A DNA stretch of 64,000 nt from Apoda limacodes (GCA_946406115.1 OX291547.1:12839001-12903000); one strand, 5' to 3'. Positions 27,691-39,775 are shown, counted from the stretch's first letter. Numbers and translations: made by a program. The notes: generated by a model not told the origin, from the letters alone.

Positions 27691-28059
27691 TTTCATTCAC
27701 CATTCATATCAGAGTCTAAAATGTATGTATGCAGGGTCAGGTACGCCAGTACGCATTTGATGAAATATGATGGATTTTAAGGACCATATCTTTTTTTAAA
27801 GCCTGATTTTTAACAGGTCATCATGTATTTAGACTTAAGAAGAAAAAGGATCTTGACGGACAGACAGACAGATAGCAAAATTTTAATGGTCTCGTTTGTA
27901 CCTTTTGGCTAAACCCTGAAAAGGTAAAATTATATTATACAAATATGTACCTTTTCAATTTAAGTTTACTTAAGTTTTACAAGGTAAATAATCTCATAAT
28001 GTAGAAGTCTATTTATCACTAATGAATATTGCATATCAAAGTACTTCCACATTTTTACC
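27691..28059. other. DOT1L intron 3, no gene seen
   Basis: AT-rich flank of the GC-rich island. Includes GACGGACAGACAGACAGATAGC at about 27857-27878, a worn piece of a dispersed repeat. Confidence 0.4.
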
Positions 28060-28260
28060 AAAAATAGCCGCGCTCCACGCGTCGTTTGTTCGCCTTTTGC
28101 TACAAGGTGTCAGTTGTTCTTCCGCGTCGCAGCGAGTATGGTAGACGGTATAAATAGCGCTGTCACCGCTCTCGTGCGGCGCGGTGCGTCGTCTGCAGAG
28201 ATCGATCCCCCTCCCCGCTGTCTCGACCCTTGAACTCCCCTCGACATACAACCGCGGTGG
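28060..28260 (+). promoter_or_regulatory. GC-rich island with TATA box, candidate promoter in DOT1L intron 3
   Basis: Around 200 bp is far more GC- and CpG-rich than its surroundings. A consensus TATA element, GGTATAAATAGCGC, lies at 28148-28161 on the plus strand. It is followed at about +25 to +45 by CTCTCGTGCGGCGCGGTGCG and TCGTCTGCAGAG. The layout is that of a focused insect promoter directed rightward, opposite to DOT1L. No confident coding exon follows; the frame at 28230-28460 looks like chance. It could drive a non-coding RNA, be an orphan promoter, or belong to an unrecognised transposon. Confidence 0.45.
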
Positions 28261-28672
28261 ACGTCACCCTACTGCCCTATATTCGCATTATCCCCATCAC
28301 AACGCATTCAGACCTCAAGAAGCTCGTTTCTCATGTTACTCGTACACTCACGTGCATTTTTAACATATTAATCATAGACAGGTTCTTATCCTTATTTAAA
28401 TGTTATTTTGTTTTATTTAACCGTGTAAATATTTTCGTAAATCACAACAAACATAATTAGGTTACATTTCAATGATCCACCAAATTTACAATAAAAACAT
28501 TTTCTTTTTCAAACTACTTTCTATACCTCAGGATAGCGGCGATTTTGAGCAGATATTTCTTTTTGTTTGTAAGCTTAGGACAAAAGGTATACATTTTTTT
28601 ACACGGTATATAAATATATAATTATGTACCTATACTTTAGAATATTTAAGTTCATCCAAACTAATGTATTGA
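28261..28672. other. Between the GC-rich island and the hAT element
   Basis: AT-rich; no recognisable exon. If the TATA element is used, the first exon or transcript body would be here. Confidence 0.35.
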
Positions 28673-28680
28673 TCTATGCC
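28673..28680 (+). repeat. Target-site duplication, left (TCTATGCC)
   Basis: Eight bases identical to 34059-34066, immediately outside the TAGGGCATG inverted repeats. Eight base pairs is the duplication size of hAT transposons. Confidence 0.85.
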
Positions 28681-30978
28681 TAGGGCATGAATATCGGAAT
28701 CTCGGAATATCGAAATCCTGGAATCTCGGAACGTTATGTCCGATACTGGGAAGTCCAATATCGTAATATCGGAATAAGTCAAATATTCTATTTAAATTTT
28801 AAAATAACACGTGAACGGTGCCAGCCAGTGCTCCGTTGTGCTGGCGATTTGATGTTGTCGCACTATCTTCTCATTGAGCTGCTAAATAGTTACAGAATGC
28901 TATTACAGCTTTCGAACTTTCTTACACCAAAGTTATACAAACTGTCATATAGCACCCAGTACACTATCCACAAACAGGAACGTTGCTTAAAGAAATTTTT
29001 TAGGGGCCCAAGTCCCAGAAATCATAGTAAAACTATAAAATATTAGGGCTCAGCGCCGGAGACACTTAACATTTGGGGGCACGAGCACCCTCAGGCACCA
29101 TAGAGACGGCGCTGTTGCTAACGAAGGGCGAGGACGAAAGTCGTCAACGTCGCCTCGCCTTGAACGACTTATAGTATATAGTAGACACAATGCTGAAATT
29201 AGTGTTCATTAAACTTGAGAAGCAAAACACATTATCAATCGCTATGAAGTTTAATACAAAAGATGACAATTAGTAGAAGTAGTACTTTCTACCTTTATAA
29301 TTGTTATAGTTTCTTTTGGCTACAAAAGGCGACAAATTTTTTAAACCAACGTGTAAAAAGGTATATAATGCGTATGCATGTCCTTAACCCTTAAATATAA
29401 TGCAAACCCTGTATGCACTGGAGCTGTCACGGAAACAGAGACTATGTTGAGGTAGTTTTATGACTTTCCGATTAAAAGTAACTACCCAACCACTACAAGG
29501 TGTGATTTGACTTTTGACCAAGAATTTGAGAAAATCCTAAAAAATAGGAGGCAAGGCCTTTTTACGCCAATTTTTACCTTTTTGAAATTACAATAGCTTA
29601 TTTACTTGTATGCGACAAAAACGGAAGGAGGGATTTGTGTATATATAACATGCGTACAGAGCGTTTGTATTTTACATCAGCTTTGCGTTAGTGTTAAAAG
29701 TTAGCGTGTTTTTCGTCAGCTAGATATTCTTGATGCATTGTCCGAAGTTTGATTTGATTTATTAAAAATGCACTATCAGGTTTCTTTCTTAAAAACATAT
29801 ATACATGATGTTAGTCAATAAGTAGTTTCGTTCCATTTGTTTTCGATTGTGTTTTTTTAAAGCTGATTTTGAGTTTTTAATTATTAGTAGAAGAGTAGCG
29901 GAGTGGAGGAATTTAATATGAACGGATTATGAAGAAAAGAGTTGGTTTCCTTAAAAATAAATAAATAGTACAGGCACAGATTATATAATACTATACTAGT
30001 ACAGATACCTCATCCCATACAATGAAATGGGACCGCCGTAACTCGGGCTATTTTTCGGGCTATTTTGTTTAGCCGCTAGATGCCGTAAGTAGCAGCGGGT
30101 CGAAAATATTAGCTAACGACATCTAGCGTTTCTCGTTGAATACCTTCTGTTATATTTGTAACTGGTTCTTTGAAGTCAATAGATGGCGGTCTAATACCTA
30201 GCTACATATTGATCCATACGACAAAACATCGCGTATCGCGATCCTACATATTTTTATCATAAAGTAGGAAGACAAGGAAGTTTATTGCGAAAAAGTCTCG
30301 AGTACTCGGATCTTGCATTTTTTTGGGGAATGTAAATGTAAATGAATGTACATTTTACCTCTCAAGATTTAGAAAAAGTTTTGTGATCAAATTATTTTTT
30401 GAAAATCCTATGTTTTTGTGTTAGTTGCTAGTATTTAGTGGGTGTTGAGTTTAAAATTTTAAAATGAATTCGTATTATCATAAATATATGTAATAATACG
30501 TACAAAAGAGTCGTGATAAGGTGACCGAAAGGTGGTTGAATGTTTAGGTATCTAAAATTCCTGAGATATTTTTTACTAGCTTTTGCCCGTGACTCCGTAA
30601 AATAACGTAGCTATCGTCGAAATGCACATTTGGTTAGGGCACATGACTAAACCTACAGAAAGCTTCAAACAACCGGCGCTAGCGAGAGCACTACTACAAG
30701 CACGGGTATGTGTGCGTGACCTGTCACTGACACAGCGCGCGTCAGTGGAAAAAGGAATAAAAAGGAAATTTCCTTTTTTACATACCTAAAAGATCTTGAC
30801 CTATATTTTTTTTAATCTAAGTTGACTCAATAATTACTTTAGGAAGGTGAATGTTAAAAAACGTAGGTACGTACCTACGATAATAATGATACATATAAAC
30901 ATGCATATATTAATGTATATGCATAATTATATTATTGGTACCTCCCTTTTGAATACAAATTAAATAATAGATCTTAGT

Positions 30979-31235
30979 TAGGGTTCCATAGCCAAATGGC
31001 AAAAAGGTCCTTTATAAATTTATGACATACGTCCGTCTATCCGTATGTCACAGCGTTATAATTCCGCTATCTTTGCATATGTAGATTGTGATGAAATTTT
31101 ACAGGAAAGTCTTATTTGAACCACCAAACAGATTTGTAATGAAATTAAGAAAATATTTAGTGGTAGCTCCATACATTAAACTGAGGTACGAAATCGATAT
31201 CAGCTATCAATTGATTTATTTTACTAAATGTGTCA
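30979..31235 (+). repeat. Dispersed repeat family G, diverged copy in the hAT element
   Basis: TTAGGGTTCCATAGCCAAAT, GGCAAAAAGGTCCTTTATAA and ACATACGTCCGTCTATCCG follow the same order as family G (GGGTTCCGTA ... CCGTCCGTCTGTC) with many substitutions. Confidence 0.65.
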
Positions 31236-31448
31236 GTTGAAAACATTACCAGCTTAGGAATGATTCTTGAAACGTTGTTCTAAGCTATCCAGTCTGGTGG
31301 GTTATTTAGTCATGTGGTTTGGGGGTCTAGTAAGCAACATTTACCTATGCTATGCATATGCATTTCTATCCGACAGCCAAGTTAAGAATAACTGACTTCA
31401 AGTCGCAACCGCTAGTGGTAGGTGTTTTTTTTCAACGGCAATTTCGCT

Positions 31449-31769
31449 CGAAAACCGCAAATCAATGTAGAGTTTAGCCGTTTGGCACACAGGTACTTTA
31501 GAGCAAAATAATAATTTTGAGCCGTAGTTCCTCAAAATATGCCCTTAAGCAATTTGGAAAATATATAAATTTAGTATTTTTTTTGAATTTTTGAATATTG
31601 CAACGTAAGACGGTTCCTTAAACTTCAGATCTTTATGAGACTTATGTGGAACTATACTGTACCCAGCTGCTTCTGTTAATATTTTGAGGAACTGCGGCTC
31701 AAAATTATTGTTTTGCCCTAAAGTACCTGTGTGCCAAACGGCTAAATTCTACATCGATTTGCGGTTTTG
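31449..31769. mobile_element. Foldback MITE with ~95-bp inverted arms
   Basis: Left arm: CGAAAACCGCAAATCAATGT, then AGAGTTTAGCCGTTTGGCAC and ACAGGTACTTTAGAGCAAAA, to TGAGCCGTAGTTCCTCAAAA. It is matched in reverse complement by the right arm ending CATCGATTTGCGGTTTTG at 31769. The arms are about 95% alike by eye. A fragment of the same family (CCTAAAGTACCTGTGTACCA ... AAACGG) occurs at 58620-58680. Confidence 0.88.
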
Positions 31770-32250
31770 TTTTTGCGTACCCCCAGGACTACGCCGCCTG
31801 CCAGCGGGTCGAACGAAACATGTAATGTTTACTTCGCTTAGTAGGTATAGTATTTTATAATCTGTGACTTCGCATTGTTTCTTGATTTTTGTTTTTGCCG
31901 TGATTTTGTGTAAAAGAAAGTTTCATGTATTGATTTTTTTATAACAATTGTACAATGATTTCCTTTAAATCAAGTGTAAGCAGTGCCAAATGATAATTTC
32001 TCATGGTGGGCAGGGAAAAACAGAAAATACTACGAGTATGAACAACCAATAATGTCAACCAACCCTGATACCTCAGCTAGGCTCTATGATTAAATGTTCG
32101 ATCGACCACAGACAAGTTCTGCCAGTCGCAGTCCTAGTCGGCGCTCTTTGCCGAATAGTCGCCAACTTGTCGCCGACAACGAAAGTGGCCGGATTGTCAG
32201 CTTTACCGACTAGTCGGAACATCCCTACTTTTAAGTGACTTATTGGCTTA

Positions 32251-32490
32251 CTAGCTGTCCCGGCGAACGTTGTTCCGCTGCCGTCCCTCTGTAACCCGGC
32301 GAAAGTTGGTTTTTACCTAAAGTGCCCGAGTCCGGCTCGCACTTAACAGATCGAGATAAAAACTATCCTATCTTTTAAGTTGGATCAAATAACAGATATT
32401 TACGAAGTTTGATCAAAATCGGTTCAGTAGTTTAGGAGTCCATTGAGGACAAACATTGTGACACGAGATTTATATATATTAAGATTTTCT
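32251..32490 (+). repeat. Dispersed repeat family C, copy 2
   Basis: ACTAGCTGTCCCGGCGAACG to GGACAAACATTGTGACACG, almost identical to 6206-6450. It ends in TTATATATATTAAGAT, which is typical of this repeat's edge. It lies within the hAT element. Confidence 0.88.
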
Positions 32491-34058
32491 CGTACACTAA
32501 TCGCTTCAAGTCTGCCTATAAAAATTTGAGTTCCCTCGATTTCTGCAGGATTCCATCATTATATCCTGACCTAATGACCATGGGACCATCTGGGAAGTAT
32601 ACTCTTTCAAACAAACAAGAATTTTCCGAATCGGTCACGGCGACTTCGAGTAATCGGAAAACATACATAAAAAAAGATTTCGAAGAATAAGGAACTTCCT
32701 TCTCTTTTGAAGTCGATTAATAACTAGTCACTTAAATAGACGACAATACATCCTAAACAACTCATGATATCTGTAAAGTCAAAGAAAGATTAAAGCGTAT
32801 TTAATTATTTATGAGTAAAATAAAACTTCTTTTAATATACCTACTTTCTGTTTTACTAGTTTATGAAATATCGTCGTTTATGTAAGTGACTAACTAGTTT
32901 TTATTACCAAATTACCAAATACCAATTTTGTTGTATACCAAAACCTTCTCCGGAATGTAACAAATACTTTTCTGAAAACCGTATCAAAATCGGTTCAGCC
33001 AAACGCGAGATAATCACGGACAAACATACATATGGGTCAAACTGAGAACCTCTTTTTTTTTAAATTGGTTAAAAATGTAAGCGCTATTATCTGAAGTGTT
33101 TTCAATTCTAAAATAGGTGCACTTGTGCGATGGCATGTTCTTCAAAAGTGAGCTATCCTTTTCACAAAACAATTGTTTAAGAACTTAGACGCATTCGACC
33201 CAGGATAAAACTAAAAGAAACAAATTGTACTGAGGTCGAAGTTCACGCTTGCGTGCGTTTGTTTTATAATATATCTAAGTATTAAGGGGGGTAGATACCA
33301 AATATGTTTTTTTAATTTGGTTGGTAAGTACCTACATCTATTCATATTATTTAGTGACACTTTTGTGTGTCGCTGTCAAACTCAGAACATGCGAACAGCG
33401 TCATCTAACAATCAATAGTGAAAATTTATTAACTAAAACGGCACGTAGTTCAATTCATTGCCGCTTAAAGTACAACGACCTCATTCAATTTATGTAAAAT
33501 TTCGAAAATTTAATAAAGGCGCCCATTACTTCATTTTTGTTAGCTTAAGGGACATTTTGATATTAAAACAATATTTTTTAAGGGTCGGTTACTTTTCTTT
33601 TTCAATAAAATAACAACCTAAATAACAAATCGATACACACAACGCCATCTATTGATATGAATTTAAATCATTTCTGTTTTGTTTGGGATAAGACCCCGTG
33701 GTACAGGATTGGTAGTTTTATTCTCTTGTTAATTTTTTTGCAATTTTTGAAGTTATTTTAGTGAAGTTATTTCAGAAGGTAGTTTTAATTTAGATTTTGT
33801 TCATAGGTTGTGCTATTTTTAAATATATTTATCAAAATTGATTTCAGTTTTATGTTTTTTTTTTATAGTTTAATCATCACAGAAGTCGTTTTATTTTTAT
33901 GTTGATTACAAAAATAAATTAATTTAAAACATCTTGTATCTAATACAACTTTATGAAATATATGTTCAATTCCGATATTAGTATCGGAATTCCGATATTA
34001 AAATCTAATATCGGAAATCAATATCGGAACTGAAAACCTCCCGATATTACATGCCCTA

Positions 34059-34066
34059 TCTATGCC
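34059..34066 (+). repeat. Target-site duplication, right (TCTATGCC)
   Basis: Right partner of 28673-28680. Confidence 0.85.
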
Positions 34067-35092
34067 TGCCTATATGTTACCTGCTTATCCTGTCCAACCA
34101 TTTAAGCTAGAATATTGCTCCTAGTCCTAGCAGCAGAACATTTTCATCTTAATTTTGAGCATGCAGCACGGAATGCTAAAATTGAGGTGCCAATATCTTT
34201 TAGGGGTATAAATACAAGTTATCATTTAACGCCGGCAAACTTTTTTTATACAGATGAACTTTGCCATAATCATTGAAGTTCTCTGAAGTTTACTTTGTTT
34301 TTTAATTTAAATAAAAAAATACGAGCAATTATTTTTTTTCTGTATTTCTGCAAAGTAGTCGGAATTTTTTGTATGGAGCAACTTCAAAAATATAATGAAA
34401 TAATGGCTAAGCAGAATCTTATAAAACCAAAAAAGCCGAGCGCTTGATTTCTTGTTCTTTTAAAAAGCAAGATACAAAGTATATTTTAGAATAAAATACT
34501 TTGTATATTGCCTTTTAAAAAGTACAAGTCAAATTCGTGAATCCGGATTATTCCGGATAGTAGTCAACCCGAGATTCGTTCTGCCGCGCGCCGCAAGAAC
34601 CACAGTTGTAAAGAAGAAGAAGAAGAAGCCTAAAAAATGGTTAGCAATATGCCAATGTGCCATGTCAAAACCCGACAAATAAAGGGGAAGAATGATTCGT
34701 AGCGACCACGGGTCGAAAAATGCAGCGTAAGACGGCGTTCCTCCAGGACAGCTTTGAACCGCATTTGTCACACCGGCGACAATTCCTGTACGTGTGAGGT
34801 CCAGCATCGAAATCTTCACTTGGCATCCTGTTTGCAAGAATCAACCGTGCAGCGCACGTGCATCCGACCCATAGATAACTTCCACTAGATCCCTAATGCT
34901 GGTACTTCACTTGGCTATTTGGGTTTGTGTATTTGGCAAATAGGACTAATAGCAAACACGCGTTACCGTACCACTTTCGATTTTTGGGCGCGCATCAAAG
35001 GAGCCAAATATACAAATACACAACTACTACAACTACACATTGGCCGTATTTACAAGCGCGCTGTATGCCGTATAATGACTAGCACGGATGTC
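34067..35092. other. DOT1L intron 3, mixed repeat remnants
   Basis: 34250-34450 is an old repeat shared in inverse with about 15800-16030. 34540-34880 is less AT-rich with a GAA run (about 34613-34628), and its antisense frame of 102 codons (34529-34837) resembles no protein I know. It may be a worn LINE. No exon. Confidence 0.4.
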
Positions 35093-35345
35093 TTTTAGGG
35101 TTCCGTACTCAAAGGGTAACCAGCGGAACCCTATTACTAAGACTTCGCTGTCCGTCCGTCCGTCTGTCATCAGGCTATATCTCATGAACCGTGATAGACA
35201 GTTGAAATTTTCACAGAAGATGTATTTCTCTTGCCGCTATAACAGTAAGTACTAAAAAACCGAATAAAATAAATATTGAAGGGGGCTCCCATACAACAAA
35301 CGTGATTTTCTTGCTCGATATTGATAACGACCAGGGCTGGGTAGT
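35093..35345 (+). repeat. Dispersed repeat family G, copy
   Basis: TAGGGTTCCGTACTCAAAGG, GCGGAACCCTATTACTAAGA, CTTCGCTGTCCGTCCGTCCG, CTCATGAACCGTGATAGACA and GGGGGCTCCCATACAACAAA follow the family order. It is the best preserved copy here. Confidence 0.88.
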
Positions 35346-35841
35346 ATTTGAATTACTTGTAATTGAAATACGTATTTGCATTTTGTATTCGTATTTCAAT
35401 TACTACCTTAAAATGTAATTTGTAATTGGTATTCAAAATATGTTAGGTGGAGGTACTTTGTAATTAGTATTTCAAATACATTTTGCATAAATACATTTAG
35501 CGATCTTATTAATGATAATGCAAACTTACGTAACTAAATTAAACACGAATGACACAATTAATGATCAAATTACTTCTTGAAATTTAGCTACCTATAGCTA
35601 TTTAATTGTATTAATAAGTGTTGAAAAGCTTATACTTAATAAAAAATGATTACCCTATTCGGTATCGATTACCATGGAATAAGCCTAAATTACTTCTTTT
35701 TACATGAATATTTTGTAAAATTTTTCGCTTATACAGATTTCTGATACAGGACTTTGCACGCCTCAGGTTAGCTATACTTGTCCATATTCAAAATCTACAT
35801 GCAATATGATACTTTCAAGCATACATGTGGAATGAGCCCCC
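35346..35841. other. DOT1L intron 3, ATTTGAATTAC-type AT-rich block
   Basis: A run of imperfect AATTACTTGTAATTGAAATAC-like repeats (35350-35480) with local inverted symmetry, followed by plain AT-rich intron. Confidence 0.4.
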
Positions 35842-36045
35842 TGCCAAGGTTTTCTCTAAGGACTACAGTATGGGGTTCTTCGAGCAAGAAGTTATTAGAT
35901 ATTTGAAGGGTCGGCAACGCGCGAGTGATAACCCTGGTGTTGAAAGCGTCCACAGGCTACTGTGACCTTACCACCAGGCGGACCGTAAGCTTGTTTGCTA
36001 CCTTAGTAGTATAAAAAAATCTATCACCAAAAAAAAAAAAAAAAA
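35842..36045 (+). mobile_element. LINE 3'-end copy (family T)
   Basis: CCCCCTGCCAAGGTTTTCTC, GGACTACAGTATGGGGTTCT, GGGTCGGCAACGCGCGAGTG, CAGGCGGACCGTAAGCTTGT and GCTACCTTAGTAGTATAAAA precede an A run at 36030-36046. This is the last codons and 3' UTR of the LINE seen at 62590-63365, 5'-truncated. Confidence 0.88.
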
Positions 36046-37036
36046 TTGAATTTGGTACCATAAACAAATCATTCATTCCTGACACTTTTTGACTGAATGT
36101 ATATACTTATTTAATAAAATATATATATCATCATCATAAATATATATCAACATTTTTTAAAAGCTTATTTTCACAAATTAATTTTAATGACAATGAAGTG
36201 ATAATAATTTTATAAAAGCAATTGTACCAAGATTTACCGATATCGATTAATTATCATCAATCACTTCATTGAGTTTACAATCAAACAAACTTTTTGACTT
36301 TCAAAATCTAGTGGAAGTTTCCTATGACCCGACCTAAGCAGCGCCCTGCTGGTGTAGGCAAAGTACGTGTAACGGACTTCCACATTCTAAAGCAATTCCT
36401 TTTACAAGTTCATGTGACATCGTGAACCCTATGGGGGGGTAGACCTCTTTCTTAAAAACGTAAATAATCTATATCAGCGGTTCTCAAACTTCTTTGGAAC
36501 CTTTTGCAACACCAAATATATGAGTCCTAAAAAGCATAGCCTGTTTATATGTTTATTCTTTAATATTATAAAAATAACCATACAAAGTTTCTACTTTACA
36601 TAACAATGTATTGATTCCATTGTAAATTGATGACATTCTGTCTATTTAAAGGCAGGTTTAAAGCTGTTCAACCATTTAAGCTATAATTTTAATAAATGAT
36701 CTAGGTTGATATTTTTAAGGCTAAACCCTCGCAGGTAAAATAAAATATTACAGTTATCAAATTCAACCGTTTTTGTACTACAAAAATAATTATAATCTTA
36801 TGAGTCACAGGACCCGTGCGCGATTCCATTTTATATATTGCATATTAAGTGATTATTATATTACATATTACACTAGCTAAACTTGGCCTCGTTTGCTGTG
36901 GCTCATACGCGAAACGCCTGTTCCTGTAGGAATTTGGGAATAATTTTTTTTAAAAATCAAGTCTATCCGTTAACTAATTAATGTTCGAGTTTTGCCGACA
37001 CAAACAAGCAGAAGAAGTTTTATATCCTACACTTAC
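36046..37036. other. DOT1L intron 3, distal part
   Basis: AT-rich intron up to exon 3; no exon or intact element. Confidence 0.45.
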
Positions 37037-37175
37037 CAGAGCAACAACGGAGTCGATGGCGCGGTTGAAGCGATCGCAAAGGGCTCGCATACTCTCGTAC
37101 GAGTGGGTGTCGTAGTTGCAGAGGATGTTGTGCTCCAACGCTGCTTTCATCTCCGGTAAGTCGTCGCACACCCAC
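37037..37175 (-). CDS. DOT1L: DOT1L exon 3 (residues 42-88)
   Basis: The 139-nt exon (one base plus 46 codons) encodes WVCDDLPEMKAALE... through ALCDRFNRAIDSVVAL. This matches the helical N-terminal lobe of DOT1L (human WVCEEIPDLKLAME ... LCDKYNRAIDSI). The acceptor is ttcag at 37176-37180 and the donor gtaagt is at 37031-37036. It ends in phase 0. An open frame in the same reading continues a little beyond the donor, but the family alignment ends at the splice site. Confidence 0.95.
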
Positions 37176-37261
37176 CTGAATTATATATCTGTGCTATAAC
37201 ATACTACTATAACATTCTATCATAGCATAAAATATAGTACCTAGGTGATCTTCATGAGGTC

Positions 37262-37560
37262 GATGGTGGCCCAGAGGTTTCGATTTCACCTTGTGTTTTG
37301 ATTGGTGGAGGTTCGAACCCGGCGTGTACCAATGAGTCTTTTTTTTAATTTCTTAAGTACATTGATTATTTACACCACTGGCTTTTCGGTGAAGAAAAAC
37401 ATTGCAAGGAAACCTGCATACGAACGTCAAAAAAAAGACGTTTGTGAAGTGTCCACAATCCGAACTGGGCATGCGTATGGACTATAACCCAAATCACCCT
37501 CGGTGAGGGTAAGCCGTGCCCTAACAGTAGGGACATATGAGGCTGATAAAGAAGTGATTT
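37262..37560 (+). repeat. SINE-like repeat family A, copy 3
   Basis: GGAGGTTCGAACCCGGCG, CCAATGAGTCTTTTTTTTAA, GGTGAAGAAAAACATTGCAA, GGAAACCTGCATACG, ACCCTCGGTGAGGGTAAGC and GCTGATAAAGAA keep the family order. It lies 90 bp upstream of DOT1L exon 3 within intron 2. Confidence 0.85.
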
Positions 37561-37974
37561 TCATACAAGCCGTCACACAAGAACCTATTCTGTGAGTGAA
37601 ACAAAAAACCCACTTTATGTTCGACAGAATCTTTATTGTCATACTACCTACAGCGTAAGCATTAGCTCCCTCCCTATTCTCACCCACACTCGACCAACGA
37701 GCCTCTTCAAGGCTAATAGGGCGGGACCAGCACAAGATTTGCCGTGTCTCTCAAACTCACGCACTGCTGTATTTTGTATCTCTACTATAAGCCAATAAAC
37801 AGTCTCACAATTGTGAGTGCAATAAGACGTATGTATAGCAGCCTACGGAGCGCTTACTGGTGTGACAGCTTGTATGCAGATTCGTTGAGGATCGTGAGGA
37901 ACTCACATTATTAAATTATCATCTCAGTAAACAATGTAATGCGCATCTATCAACAAAAATTTTTTAAAAAGAGA
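37561..37974. other. DOT1L intron 2, no gene seen
   Basis: No exon-like segment; open frames on both strands are not conserved-looking. Confidence 0.4.
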
Positions 37975-38120
37975 AGTAATTATCAGAGAATCAAGCAGCA
38001 GCAAAATCTTTGTATTCGGTTTATATTTGGACTCCGCTAATATGATCACATCTTTGAGTTTCGCGCTGAACTCAGGTGGCTCCCAATTCACCTTCGCCGG
38101 AATGCTCATGTTCTGAGTTT
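37975..38120 (+). mobile_element. Fragment of the second LINE family
   Basis: Plus-strand reading gives KQQQNLCIRFIFGLR, then YDHIFEFRAELRWLPIHLRR. This is the same segment as QNFCIKFIFGLRKYDHISEFR in the LINE at 52316-53640. It contains stops and is dead. The following bases to 38360 (GCGATAAGGCCGCCTAGTTA) look like a LINE 3' end of another common family. Confidence 0.75.
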
Positions 38121-38573
38121 TTCGTAGAACCGACACTTTAAAAGAACACGTTAAAATCCATTATCTAACGCAAACTCATAATTTTTTATCTTTCTTGTTT
38201 TTTATGTAAAATAATAGAAGTATTTATTTTGTATGTTTTTCTCTTTTTAACATTATTTTTCTTGCAACGTCTACTTATCTTGATCCCAATAGCTTGTAGC
38301 CCACGGTTGCCTGTAAAATATCGTTTTATAGCGATAAGGCCGCCTAGTTATATGTTTATTCTATTCTATTCCTGTTGAGAAATTTCTTTGGATAATTTCT
38401 GTTGTACAAATGAGTCGAACACGAAGAGACAATGAATATGTAATGTGTCCGTTTCGACTGCTCGGCTACAATGTCGTAGAAGAAAAACGACTACGTCAAC
38501 TTGTAAAACACTAAAAATTAAAGTCGCAAATTCGTTCATCCAATATTCAGAAAGTTGTAAAGGTTTAACCATA

Positions 38574-38960
38574 TAGCCGCGCGGTCAAAACCTGAAAAAC
38601 CGGAGAAGAACTGGACAAAAGCGGAAATATCTTAACGGATTTACCATTCTTTTTGCTAACCACAGATACGATTTCAAAGAAAAACCGGAAAAGAACTGGA
38701 AAAAGCGGAAACACCTTAACGGATCTCCCATTCTTTTTGCTAACCACTAATACGATTTCGAAGAAAATGTTGACAGTGTGAATAAAGTCCTAAAGTTTGG
38801 ACTTCACGACCTACAGAACTTAAATGCTATGGCCGCGCGGTCGAAACATGGAGAACCGCGCGGCCATGCACGCAGTTCTCAAAGTACACGTAGAAGAGCT
38901 TAATAAAGGTCCCAATATTTTTGCTAACCACTAATTCGATTTTGACGAAAATGTAAACAG
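38574..38960 (+). repeat. Short tandem repeat array, unit ~90 bp
   Basis: GAAAAACCGGA(G/A)AAGAACTGG, then AAAGCGGAAA(T/C)A(T/C)CTTAACGGAT, then CATTCTTTTTGCTAACCAC, then TACGATTTC occur twice in direct order (38591-38680 and 38681-38765). A third partial copy is at about 38905-38965. The palindromic GCCGCGCGGTC block precedes the first and third copies. Confidence 0.7.
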
Positions 38961-39383
38961 CTATGAATTAAGTCCTAATCCTACGATAATGTGGCTACTA
39001 CAGATGAAAGAAATCACTACATTCAATAATTAAATTTAAGCTTATTCTAATGATAACAAAGGCAATGATTTACTAAGGAACGCATGAAAAAATATGAGAA
39101 TAGGACAAGGAAACTAAAAACTGCAAAAAATATTTAAAAAACTTAAATATTAGATCTCTGCTAAAGTAAATAATACAAAAGAAATGAAATTACTTTATTG
39201 CATTGATTATTCGATTTGCCAACTAAGAGTACTTAGATCATCTGAGAAGAGTAACCGAAGCTAAGGGAACCAGACACTGAAAATATAACGGAAAATAAAA
39301 CGCAAGTATTGGAACACTGCTACAGAAAAATATTAATCTATTGAATATTTAAATTTATGCTTCACCTTATTAAAGACTTAAAA
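38961..39383. other. DOT1L intron 2, no gene seen
   Basis: AT-rich flank of the inverted-repeat satellite element. Nothing recognised. Confidence 0.4.
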
Positions 39384-39703
39384 GTCTGTGAAGGTAGCAC
39401 CCCAATTTGCAGCCTCCACGAACTTAGGGTGAGTTCTGGGTCCTTTTACAATAGTTCTAGAGTGCCCGACGGGGTGCAATGATAGTTCTGCTCTTGGGGG
39501 GACAGAATTTAAAAAATAAAATAAAAATAAGGTGCTAACTTCATGCCGCACCCCTTTTTCTTCAAAAAATAGTTCTGAATTTTTTTTTAGGTCGTCCTAC
39601 AATAGTTCTAGACTTCCTGAAGCATTTCACGAATAGTTCTGCAAAAATTCAAAAGATATGATTTTTTTTCGGAAAATAACATTTTTAAACGACCCAATCC
39701 ACA

Positions 39704-39775
39704 TAGGCTACGGTAACCGCTTACCATCAGGCGGACCGTAAGCTTGTTTTCCACCATAGTGGTATTAAAAAAAAA
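39704..39775 (+). mobile_element. LINE 3'-tail (family T) inserted into the inverted-repeat element
   Basis: ATAGGCTACGGTAACCGCTT, CAGGCGGACCGTAAGCTTGT and TTCCACCATAGTGGTATT plus an A run. It sits exactly at the inner end of the left arm, so it inserted after the element formed. Confidence 0.85.

Larger units (their letters stand above)
28681..34058. mobile_element. 5.4-kb non-autonomous hAT-type transposon
   Basis: The element begins TAGGGCATGAATATCGG and ends with the inverted match CCGATATTACATGCCCTA, flanked by the 8-bp direct repeat TCTATGCC. A TA/CAGGG start with an 8-bp duplication is the signature of the hAT superfamily. Both ends carry clusters of ATATCGGAAT-like motifs in both orientations (28690-28780 and 33970-34045), the likely transposase-binding sites. 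No transposase exon or BED zinc finger was recognised within it. The only frame over 100 codons, 28687-29046, is unremarkable. Other repeats have inserted inside: family G (30979-31235), a foldback MITE (31449-31769) and family C (32251-32490), so it is not recent. Confidence 0.82.

Noticed and set aside
34529..34837. A 102-codon minus frame with a Phe run.
   Set aside because: The Phe run is a translated GAA microsatellite, and the rest matches nothing I know.
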